In this document: positions 1-6,868 of the stretch, piece after piece
Numbering within the stretch: the first letter of the stretch is position 1
Layout: every line of letters begins with the position of its first letter
Origin: a virus
Virus record (IMG/VR): IMGVR_UViG_3300007363_000100
Location: 1 to 24,221 of that record
Strand: one strand, 5' to 3'
Length of the DNA stretch: 24,221 nt
The notes under the pieces: generated by a model
Told to the model about the DNA's origin: nothing
Seen by the model: only the letters and a program-made list of their open reading frames with translations
Databases searched by the model: none
Translations under genes and position numbers: made by a program

Positions 1-842
1 CCTGCACTGGCTGTCGCCGCCAAGGAGGTTACTTGGCTTGGCGCGGTAGTATCGCCGGGGGTCGGAGCAGTCCCGCACCCAATACGAGTATTGCCTACGG
101 CAAAATCATCGTAGTAAAATTTCCCCTCGCCGCCTTGGGCCATAATTTTCGTCCGGTGGATTCCGTCAGGCTGACCCGCCACAAGAAAGGGCCTGTTGTA
201 ATAGCCGAGAGTTTGGCGGCCATCAATAAAGATTTCCAACGATCCGTCCGCTTGCCCTGCCGTGCCGAGATTGACATGGGTTTCGACGCAATACCATTGT
301 CCATCATTGATCGCTACGCGGTCCATATTCACAGGGAAGTCACAGCTTCCGTTCGTATTCCCGCTTGGGCAGAGCTGATCGGGGGTGCCTTGCACCCCAA
401 CCATAAGCTCCTTGCTCCCCCATTTATGCCCCCACACGATGCTGGGCGTATCATCCGGTGTATAATCGTAGACGTTTTTGGAGTTGCCCCCTGTATAGCC
501 CCCGTTGACCGTCCTAAACCAAAACCGCTTCCAGTGGTCAGCCGATGAAGGAAAGTAGCGCGTGATATTGACGCCGGATGCCCCCGTGCCCCCATCAGGA
601 TAGAGCGCCCCAGTATAATCAGCCTCGACTGAGTGCGTCCCAGAACGGGGAAGTGCTGTGGAGCGGGTAGGGTTGCAGCCATCTGCCCAAGGGGCACTCG
701 CTGGCGCAATCCACACACAGGCATCCGTCGTCCATCCGCTACTCAGGAGCGTGCCCGTGTCAAAGGTTTCATCAAAAAACGTCTCCGCCCCCGCCACGGT
801 CGGGAACAGCATCACCAGCACACACACAAGTCGAATCAGCAT
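1..842 (-). CDS. Exported jelly-roll (LamG/polysaccharide-lyase-like) protein, 3' end missing
   Basis: I translated this by hand from the ATG at 840-842, which overlaps the previous stop (TAATG). There are 280 codons without a stop to the left edge, so it is truncated by the window. Residues 1-19 form a signal peptide (MLIRLVCVLVMLFPTVAGA, cut before ETFF). Residues 20-256 look like a concanavalin-type jelly-roll, with HWKRFWFRTVNGG, DGQWYCVETHVNLGTAG near 180-196 and LEIFIDGRQTLGYYNRP, resembling the W..vE.hV.LN..G..DG..E.wiDG pattern of polysaccharide lyases. It ends KFYYDDFAVGNTRIGCG. Six mature cysteines are seen (42, 56, 158, 167, 185, 256). After residue 264, DTTAPSQVTSLAATASA looks like the start of a fibronectin type III domain. 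Confidence 0.75.
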   Translation of the reverse strand, partial: MLIRLVCVLVMLFPTVAGAETFFDETFDTGTLLSSGWTTDACVWIAPASAPWADGCNPTRSTALPRSGTHSVEADYTGALYPDGGTGASGVNITRYFPSSADHWKRFWFRTVNGGYTGGNSKNVYDYTPDDTPSIVWGHKWGSKELMVGVQGTPDQLCPSGNTNGSCDFPVNMDRVAINDGQWYCVETHVNLGTAGQADGSLEIFIDGRQTLGYYNRPFLVAGQPDGIHRTKIMAQGGEGKFYYDDFAVGNTRIGCGTAPTPGDTTAPSQVTSLAATASA

Positions 843-3091
843 TAGTTCCTCGCAGCGCGTGTGGCGGCAGGATCGCCGCTCGATGATTGATAGGCTCCGA
901 TGTCGGGGCGGTCGGGGTAACAGGCGCGGCCACGGTAGTCGATACAGAGTACCCCGCCCGTTCCAGCTCTCCGAAGCAGGGATGTGGGCCGTAATCGGTA
1001 ATCCGTTGTTGACATAAAGAGCGGGTCAGTTTGCAGCCCGTTTGCTTCTTTCCCTTGTGCCTGGAAGCCTGTGAATGTGGTGCTTTGCGTGGCATCTCCT
1101 CCGTCTGAATACTCAAACATGGCCGCGCCAGTCGTCACATAATCGTTGTAGTTGACAATGTTCGCGGCGAAGGCGGCGTTTGTCATGCTGCACATGGTCA
1201 TGTTCTTTGTTGTCGCAGACACCACGTTATTGACAATCTTCTGTGCGTTCGCTGCGAGCCCCAACATCAACCCATGCGTGACACCAGAAAAATAATTATT
1301 ACTGACTATGGCGGTGTTGGCGGTACGGTAGCCGAGATACCCCACCGATTGCCCAGCCGTAACACAGGTCCCGATATTTGCCGTGGCGGGGTCAAGATCG
1401 TGGATCTTATTGCCAAAATACACGGCGGTCGTCATGCCTGTACTTTCGGACTGTTCCCATAGCCCAATCGGCACATGCGACACATCGTTCAGTGAGGCGT
1501 AGAATCCAACAGAAGGCCGAGCCGTCGCGCCATGCGAGGCAATGCCGTACAGTGCATACGACAGCGTGTTCCCCCGCACCACATTACTATCTGTCGCAAC
1601 GTCATTTGAGGCGAATCCGATCAGGCCCCCTTCGTTGTCTAGTGCCGCCATCGGTATCGCATGGCTTACGGTATTGTCTACTGCTTGGCAATAAGAACAC
1701 CCCGACAGATCAAGTAACCAGTCGCCGTAGGTGAGAGTCGAGTTGCGAACGATCATGCGAAGGCGAGCCGTCACATTCGTAACGTGGGCCATCAGTTGCG
1801 CCGTTACTCCATCCATAATGAAATCGTTCGTGACGCCTTTTACAAGTTGATGCCCCGACGCACGTACATCCAGACCGTCTAGCGTAATAAAGGTTTTGCT
1901 GTTCACATCAATAGTCGCACTTGTCGAACCGCCTATCGCATAGATGTTGCCGCCGTTGTAGGACTCAGAGCTTGGAATCCCTTCTGGGGAATAGACATAG
2001 ATTGCAGCGTAGTTCGTTGCGTAGTTGCGGCGATACCAAATGGCGCTACTCGATAGGGAATTCTGATCGGCGGCTTGATCGGTAAACACAGTTCCCTTGA
2101 GCAGCATTGTTTCCGAGAGGCTCCCACTTAACACCCCAGCAGGAGTGCTCCACACACCATTGTTACGGTCTGTCCAGAGTGGACGCCACGCCACTTTCCC
2201 GATGTACACACTTGATCCGTTCGCTCCGGCTGCAAGAATTTGCAACGTGGGACCGCGGTTACTCGCATCGACGCGAACGCGGATAGATTTCGTGGTCCAT
2301 TCCGTATCCGCCGTGGTGCAGGCGAGCGCCGCAATGTAGGCCCCGCCAGCCGTGCCCCATGTTGAGTACTCTCCGTTACCATCAACGCTATCAGACAAGC
2401 TCGTGGTATCGTTAAAGCGCACAGTGGCACTCGCCGTACCATCGCTCTTGCATTGATAGGTGAATTGATAGGCTTCCTCCTTGGTCGCATAGAAATCGTT
2501 GGAGAGTCTTGTCGGACCCGCCGTACCGTTGGTGACTTTGGCGCTGTAGTATTCACCTGTCGGCACAACGGTCGTCTCCTGGGCGATTGTTGCGGCTGTG
2601 CCTTTCGTCTCCGTCCATGATGTAAAATTGGACGAATCCCCACCCACCAGTGACGCGAATCGGCCATTAACAAATATCCCTAGCGTGTCGGATTGCCCGC
2701 GTCCGTGCAGGAAATACGCATCATCGTCCTCTTCGTTCAGTCGCACATGCGCCGGGGCATACAGCACCACCCCAGACTGTTGCGTGATGGTAATTGGCGA
2801 CCCGGACGTTCCAGAGTCCCCGACCGTCAGCCCATCTTTGAAGTCAGTCCCAACGATGGTTAAGGTATCCCCTGCTACGACTCCTCCACCGCCCCACACG
2901 ATTGTCGAAGCCCCAGCCGTTCCCGCCCACGCCCCCACGCCCCCATCGCTCGCCGCGCATGTTGACGCCGTGCCATCCCCATTAAAGGCGCATGGGCCAC
3001 TAGGACGCGATTGCGTCACATACCACGTTGTTGCCTTAGCCCATGACGGCATCAGCAACGCTAGGAGGAGAAGGAGGAGAAGGATGGGCAT
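842..3091 (-). CDS. Exported parallel beta-helix protein with inserted carbohydrate-binding-like domain
   Basis: The 749-residue product starts with a Leu-rich signal (MPILLLLLLLALLMPSWAKA before TTWYV), oddly lacking a positive n-region. It then resembles secreted pectate-lyase-like right-handed beta-helices: TTWYVTQSRPSGPC... at the N-terminus, and later many short turns such as NTVSHAIPMAALDNEGGLIG and VVRGNTLSYALYGIASHGAT. The end carries DPLF..DYRLRP.S..R.AG...DIGAYQ, a hallmark of bacterial secreted beta-helix proteins. Residues about 137-305 look like an inserted CBM4/9-type jelly-roll (SNFTSWTETKG, VVPTGEYYSAKVTNGTAGP). A polysaccharide-binding or depolymerising role is likely; catalytic residues cannot be picked. 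The stop overlaps the next start (TAATG). Confidence 0.75.
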   Translation of the reverse strand: MPILLLLLLLALLMPSWAKATTWYVTQSRPSGPCAFNGDGTASTCAASDGGVGAWAGTAGASTIVWGGGGVVAGDTLTIVGTDFKDGLTVGDSGTSGSPITITQQSGVVLYAPAHVRLNEEDDDAYFLHGRGQSDTLGIFVNGRFASLVGGDSSNFTSWTETKGTAATIAQETTVVPTGEYYSAKVTNGTAGPTRLSNDFYATKEEAYQFTYQCKSDGTASATVRFNDTTSLSDSVDGNGEYSTWGTAGGAYIAALACTTADTEWTTKSIRVRVDASNRGPTLQILAAGANGSSVYIGKVAWRPLWTDRNNGVWSTPAGVLSGSLSETMLLKGTVFTDQAADQNSLSSSAIWYRRNYATNYAAIYVYSPEGIPSSESYNGGNIYAIGGSTSATIDVNSKTFITLDGLDVRASGHQLVKGVTNDFIMDGVTAQLMAHVTNVTARLRMIVRNSTLTYGDWLLDLSGCSYCQAVDNTVSHAIPMAALDNEGGLIGFASNDVATDSNVVRGNTLSYALYGIASHGATARPSVGFYASLNDVSHVPIGLWEQSESTGMTTAVYFGNKIHDLDPATANIGTCVTAGQSVGYLGYRTANTAIVSNNYFSGVTHGLMLGLAANAQKIVNNVVSATTKNMTMCSMTNAAFAANIVNYNDYVTTGAAMFEYSDGGDATQSTTFTGFQAQGKEANGLQTDPLFMSTTDYRLRPTSLLRRAGTGGVLCIDYRGRACYPDRPDIGAYQSSSGDPAATRAARN

Positions 3092-3948
3092 TATTTCCAC
3101 TCCTGGATGACAAGATAACCAGGGCACCCGTTGCCGCCTGCAAAGGTCGGAGCGCCCCCGCCACCACCAGCTCCGTACCCACCAGTACAGGCAGTGCCTA
3201 CCGCATTCGATCCTCCAATAGCCCCTGTCCCCATGAGCGAGTTGCCCCCCGTGCCACCGCCACCTTTCGTACCGTTTGACGCGCCTCCCGCGAGGTTCGC
3301 CATGGCCGCGCTATACCCACTCATCGCAGGCACGATGCCGCCGTTCGCTGGTCCTGTGGCTCCCCCACCAGCCGAGCCACTTTCGATTCTCGTGGCATCG
3401 CCGCCCTGGACGAGGACTTGCGAGATCACCCCCGCCGCGCCAGTTCCCGTCCCCGTCACAGGGCATGTCTGAAGAATCGCATGGCACCCTCCAGCCCCAC
3501 CGTTTGTTACGGTGCCTGTCCCTGGTGCGGTATTGGGTCCGTGGATACTGTAGGTCCCCAGCGGGAGTCCGGCGATGGTCGTGTGAAGATTCACGATTCC
3601 ACCAGCCGATCCAGCCGCCGCGCCAACTCCTGCTGTGCCAATCGTTATGGTGAGGGCTGTCCCTGGCACGACGACAATCGGTTGTCGGACGACACAAACC
3701 GCGCCCCCTCCACCGCCTCCGCCGCCGCCTGGGTCGGCAGTATGTCCGCCTGCCCCGCCCCCGCCAGCGCCGCAGCCGGTGACACTGATGAAGTTACTGG
3801 TGGGAGTGTATGTACCGTTCGCCGTGAATGTCGTCGTCACAAGTGTCTGCCCAGGTGAGCCAGCAGCACTAGTGGTAACGGCTGCGGCCCACACCCCCGT
3901 CGGCAGGAGCAACGCGAGGATGAATATGGAAGTTAAGAGTTGTTTCAT
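3091..3948 (-). CDS. Exported polyglycine adhesin-like protein
   Basis: The 285-residue product starts with a classic signal (MKQLLTSIFILALLLPTGVWA, cut before AAV). A strand opening TTTFTANGTYTPTSNFISVT follows, as in phage and bacterial glycine-rich domains, which begin with F.A.GT.T.P. Long glycine runs come next (CGAGGGGAGG, then PGGGGGGGGGAV, later GGGGTGGN and GYGAGGGGGAP). Such runs can pack as polyglycine-II helices, as in the S16 gp38 receptor-binding adhesin, where loops between them bind the receptor. The mature protein also carries cysteines, in keeping with export. A phage adhesin normally lacks a signal peptide, which makes this unusual. It shares one base (TAATG) with the next gene. 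Confidence 0.74.
   Translation of the reverse strand: MKQLLTSIFILALLLPTGVWAAAVTTSAAGSPGQTLVTTTFTANGTYTPTSNFISVTGCGAGGGGAGGHTADPGGGGGGGGGAVCVVRQPIVVVPGTALTITIGTAGVGAAAGSAGGIVNLHTTIAGLPLGTYSIHGPNTAPGTGTVTNGGAGGCHAILQTCPVTGTGTGAAGVISQVLVQGGDATRIESGSAGGGATGPANGGIVPAMSGYSAAMANLAGGASNGTKGGGGTGGNSLMGTGAIGGSNAVGTACTGGYGAGGGGGAPTFAGGNGCPGYLVIQEWK
3100..3104 (-). promoter_or_regulatory. Ribosome binding site for the beta-helix protein
   Basis: AGGAG lies eight bases before the ATG at 3089-3091. It fixes this start over a GTG at 3127 that would overlap the previous gene and add twelve residues ahead of the signal sequence. Confidence 0.78.
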
Positions 3949-3953
3949 GGTCG

Positions 3954-3959
3954 CCCCTT
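3954..3959 (-). promoter_or_regulatory. Ribosome binding site for the polyglycine protein
   Basis: AAGGGG lies five bases before the ATG at 3946-3948 and supports that ATG over an in-frame start 24 bases upstream within the previous gene. Confidence 0.75.
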
Positions 3960-4483
3960 TAATACATCGCATACATCACCGCCGTGGTTAGGCCAGAGCT
4001 GGCCGTGGTTATTACGTAGTAGTAGCTGAAGTTCGCTGTCACAACAGGGCACGCATCGGAGGTGGCTGTGGTTCCTGTGAGGGTCAGCGTACAGAGCAGC
4101 ACCCCGTTAGAGGCTGTCGAACTGAACGCCCCATAGAGCTTCATGGTCTGTGCAATCGCGCCTGCGCCGGTCAGGACACCCATGAAGGTCTTGGAGCCTG
4201 TAGGCACCGCGACAGCGGCAGAGGTGGTATCGGTGATTTGTGATTCGACGGTCGTTTGCCGAACCACGCCACCGCTGGTTTGGAGCAGGTTATTCGTCTG
4301 TTCCTCACCGGAGATGAGGGTGCCGAGGGTCACACGCAAGTTGCCTGAGGTATCGCAACTTAACAGCCCCATGGCCGTAAGATCGGCAAACGTTGGTGCG
4401 GCGGTTCGCACATCGCACATCGCGGCCCATGACTCAGAGGCCGTCCAGACGGCCATCAGCACTAGAACCCTCATCCATTTCAT
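3959..4483 (-). CDS. Small exported protein with Sec signal peptide and four mature cysteines
   Basis: The 174-residue product starts with a Sec signal: basic MKWMR, hydrophobic VLVLMAVW, and a cleavage-like ESWA/A site before MCDVRT. The mature part has four cysteines, suggesting two disulphides formed outside the cytoplasm. It is Thr/Ala/Gly-rich and strand-like: LRVTLGTLISGEEQTNNLLQ, then VPTGSKTFMGVLTGAG and VLLCTLTLTGTTATSD. I do not recognise the family. The NLRVTLG..I.G.EQTNNLL stretch resembles segments of small phage structural proteins, so an exported variant of a virion module is possible. It is the first of four consecutive signal-peptide genes. Confidence 0.68.
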   Translation of the reverse strand: MKWMRVLVLMAVWTASESWAAMCDVRTAAPTFADLTAMGLLSCDTSGNLRVTLGTLISGEEQTNNLLQTSGGVVRQTTVESQITDTTSAAVAVPTGSKTFMGVLTGAGAIAQTMKLYGAFSSTASNGVLLCTLTLTGTTATSDACPVVTANFSYYYVITTASSGLTTAVMYAMY

Positions 4484-4490
4484 ATGCGGC

Positions 4491-4497
4491 CCTCCTT
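4491..4497 (-). promoter_or_regulatory. Ribosome binding site fixing the first exported protein start
   Basis: A perfect AAGGAGG lies seven bases before the ATG at 4481-4483. It makes this ATG preferable to an in-frame ATG 39 bases upstream that would overlap the tail-fibre gene and bury the signal peptide. Confidence 0.88.
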
Positions 4498-4508
4498 GAA
4501 TCCTCACG

Positions 4509-5447
4509 CTAACCTCCGTCATGGGTGTAAATAACGCAGCCTTGTAACTTCACGGTGCCGCCTGTCGGGAAATCGGTGATTGCCAGAATGGCGCTAGCCT
4601 GTCCTGATCCGCTCGCGTAGCAAGTCACCTGCGTCGAGGCTGAGGCCACAGATCCGACCACTTGCGTATAGTTTGCTTTCGTCATGCCGGAAAACATGAC
4701 CGCTTGCCCCATAAAGGGACTCATAAGCGTGGAGGCGCGAAACAACAGCCCTGTAATCAGGAGATTTCCCGATGCCGTGGTATGCGTAAAGGACGAGGTG
4801 ATGATGTTGAACCAAGCGGTAATCTTGTTGCCGGAGATTTCGAGATAGCCCGTCTGCGTGGTGTAGGCTACCGAGAGATCGCCAGGGGTGACACAGGTCA
4901 AGACCGGCGTCCATCCGTCCAACCCCTTGCGGAGATTCAACACCTGCAGGTAGGTGCCGTCGTATTGCACGGTGACGAGATCCCCGATGCGGAGTTCTCC
5001 GCCCACGAGGGCCAGCGTGCCGTTATGACAGGTCTTAGCGGCCAGCCCTGAGATCGCCACCGTCGTACTGCCCGTATTTGTCGCGCCGACGATAAAGCTG
5101 AACTTCTGGCCTGCCACATACGCCGTAATGGCAGGCGAAGGCGTCAACGTGATCGCGTTACCCGTCCCGCCGACCGTGCCGACATACACGCCGGTCCCGT
5201 CCTGCACGTTCCCAATGTTGCAGGAGTCGGTGCGGGCGCTGCCTGCCCCCAATCCCGTGAACTTGTAGGTGGCCATCGGGATATTGGCTGTGATGGTCGT
5301 TTGTCCGTCCTTGCAAATGCGGTTACTCATCGCCGTCGCCGCATCGGCGGTATAGGCGTTGAACACTGCCGCCATGATGGGCGTATCCGTAATGACGGGT
5401 TGCCCTGTGCTATTGACGACATACACCCCTGAGCCGTTATCTGACAT
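4509..5447 (-). CDS. Tail-fibre-like or host-recognition protein
   Basis: The 312-residue protein has an N-terminal region followed by DAATAMSNRICKDGQTTITA and NIPMATYKFTGLG, a pattern typical of phage tail-fibre shafts, in which KDGQTT..ANIPM..YK.TGL repeats link the fibre to distal domains. The centre is rich in Gly, Thr and Ser with beta-strand alternation (GTGNAITLTPSPAITAYVAG, FIVGATNTGSTTVAISGL). The C-terminal part (TQTGYLEISGNKITAWFNII) may be a distal receptor-binding domain. There is no signal peptide, unlike its four downstream neighbours. AGGGGA stands seven bases before the ATG. The receptor cannot be predicted. Confidence 0.72.
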   Translation of the reverse strand: MSDNGSGVYVVNSTGQPVITDTPIMAAVFNAYTADAATAMSNRICKDGQTTITANIPMATYKFTGLGAGSARTDSCNIGNVQDGTGVYVGTVGGTGNAITLTPSPAITAYVAGQKFSFIVGATNTGSTTVAISGLAAKTCHNGTLALVGGELRIGDLVTVQYDGTYLQVLNLRKGLDGWTPVLTCVTPGDLSVAYTTQTGYLEISGNKITAWFNIITSSFTHTTASGNLLITGLLFRASTLMSPFMGQAVMFSGMTKANYTQVVGSVASASTQVTCYASGSGQASAILAITDFPTGGTVKLQGCVIYTHDGG

Positions 5448-5449
5448 CG

Positions 5450-6868
5450 TTAGTTCCCCTGGTTCGCCAGTTGTGAAGCCGTTGCGCCAGTGATCGGCGT
5501 GCCTCGCTTCAGCAATTCATCGAGAATGGCCTGATACCTTGGATTGATCCCTGACGTTGCGAAGTTCTGATAGGGGTTCGACAACACCAGCGACCGTGCC
5601 GGACTGCGTAACAGCGGCAAGGCGGCAGCAGCCATGCCAGCAGGCCCACCAGCGGCCCCATAGCCCACCGTCCCTAGCAAGGCTGAGGCGGCAGCATCAG
5701 TGCCACTCACGCCCGATGACGGCACCCGCGCCCCTTCCCGCATCACCGATGGGAAGGCTTCGGCCATTTGCCCGATGGTCCTGAGTTCGCCGCTTTTCGC
5801 GGCCATGCCTGCTTTGTCGAGTTGTCGCCCGATGATGGGAGCGGAGATGTTTTCGTCACCAAAGTTCAACGCCTTCTCCACATCGTGGATCTTGGCAATC
5901 TTAGTCCGCGCTTCGGTCAACGCCTTGACGAGATCCTCGCGGCCATTCGCCTTCGCAATGTTGACAATATCTTTATGGATCGACGCGGCTTGAGCATCGA
6001 AGGCTCGTGCGGCGTCCCGCGCCTCAGAGTTGCCCATCTTCGACGCTTTCCATGCGTCACTCGCACTCTCTCGCGCCTTGGCGAGCTGCCCCACAAGATC
6101 CTTTTCGTGGAAGCGCGGGAACCACTCCATCTTGTCGGTAGGCTTGAGCTGTGAGACTTCTTCGTAGACTTTCCCCGCTTGTTTCCGTGCGGCCCGTAAG
6201 GTGTCCTCTGTCAATGGCGCATCGTCAGCCAAGCCAAGGGCCTTCTTCGCCAGGGCATTCGTCACGGCCTGATTGCGTTTGGCCGCTTCCTGGCCTACGG
6301 CGGCTTTCCCTGCCACGCTTTCGAGCTTGTTGGTGAGCCATGAGGGGTTGACGGTAGACGGCGGCACCACATAGCCCGCCTTGCGGCCTTCTTTGAGCGT
6401 TTCAGCCGCAACGGGATTGAGCAGGGATTTCCCAGCCCCCATGACCTTACTGGCGATGCCTGCCACAGCGGGCACTACGCCTTGCATCGCCCCAGTGATC
6501 GCGATACGTCCTATATCCGGTTTATTCGCTTCAGGGATGACGCTTCCAGCCGGTGTCAGTCCGGTTGCCTGGCTGATCGTTTCACCTAATGCCGCCCCTG
6601 CCATCGCCCCAGGCACGCCACCAATGGCCGTCCCTGCCGTCGCGCCCAATGCAGGCAACGCCCCTTCGCGCACGAATCGACCCGCGTATTGCGGCAAGGA
6701 CTCAGCCTGCTTTGCGCCCGCTATCGCCATTTTGTAGTCAAGGGAGTTGGCGTGAGCCTTGAGCGCGTTGAGATCGACGGGCGCAACAGACGCGACTTCA
6801 GGCGCGTTCAACCATGCGGGAGTTCCGCTAGGCTGTGCCTCAATCACTGGGGCGTCTTGCCATCCCAT
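5450..6868 (-). CDS. Ejection-type protein with glycine-zipper hydrophobic segments
   Basis: The 472-residue protein has two Gly/Ala-rich hydrophobic segments, GALPALGATAGTAIGGVPGA with following residues (69-96) and AAASALLGTVGYGAAGGPAG with following residues (390-420), suited to membrane insertion or glycine-zipper packing. Between them lies a helical region with AGYVVPPSTVNPSWLTNKLE near 170, a pattern shared with podophage DNA-ejection proteins, and a long charged segment (for example ARAFDAQAASIHKDIVNIAK). No enzymatic motif is seen, and I find no lytic transglycosylase signature. It follows the coiled-coil ejection candidate with a one-base overlap (TAATG). AGGAAG is eight bases upstream of the ATG. 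Together with neighbours it may form the trans-envelope conduit, which is inference. Confidence 0.7.
   Translation of the reverse strand: MGWQDAPVIEAQPSGTPAWLNAPEVASVAPVDLNALKAHANSLDYKMAIAGAKQAESLPQYAGRFVREGALPALGATAGTAIGGVPGAMAGAALGETISQATGLTPAGSVIPEANKPDIGRIAITGAMQGVVPAVAGIASKVMGAGKSLLNPVAAETLKEGRKAGYVVPPSTVNPSWLTNKLESVAGKAAVGQEAAKRNQAVTNALAKKALGLADDAPLTEDTLRAARKQAGKVYEEVSQLKPTDKMEWFPRFHEKDLVGQLAKARESASDAWKASKMGNSEARDAARAFDAQAASIHKDIVNIAKANGREDLVKALTEARTKIAKIHDVEKALNFGDENISAPIIGRQLDKAGMAAKSGELRTIGQMAEAFPSVMREGARVPSSGVSGTDAAASALLGTVGYGAAGGPAGMAAAALPLLRSPARSLVLSNPYQNFATSGINPRYQAILDELLKRGTPITGATASQLANQGN

Noticed and set aside
33-548. Plus-strand open frame near the left edge (171 residues)
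   Set aside because: It is antisense to the exported jelly-roll gene, which has a signal peptide, a coupled start and a continuous frame to the edge.
2128-2673. Second minus-strand frame inside the beta-helix gene
   Set aside because: Arg/Pro-rich out-of-frame translation within a longer, well-patterned gene; no independent start signal.
3061-3083. Purine-rich microsatellite in the beta-helix signal sequence as a phase-variation switch
   Set aside because: Only about two imperfect 9-base units are present. Changes by 9 bases would keep the frame and only alter the Leu count, so on/off switching is not supported.
5450-6868. Peptidoglycan-degrading domain in the ejection-type protein
   Set aside because: No transglycosylase or peptidase catalytic motif is visible; only Gly/Ala hydrophobic segments and helical charged regions.
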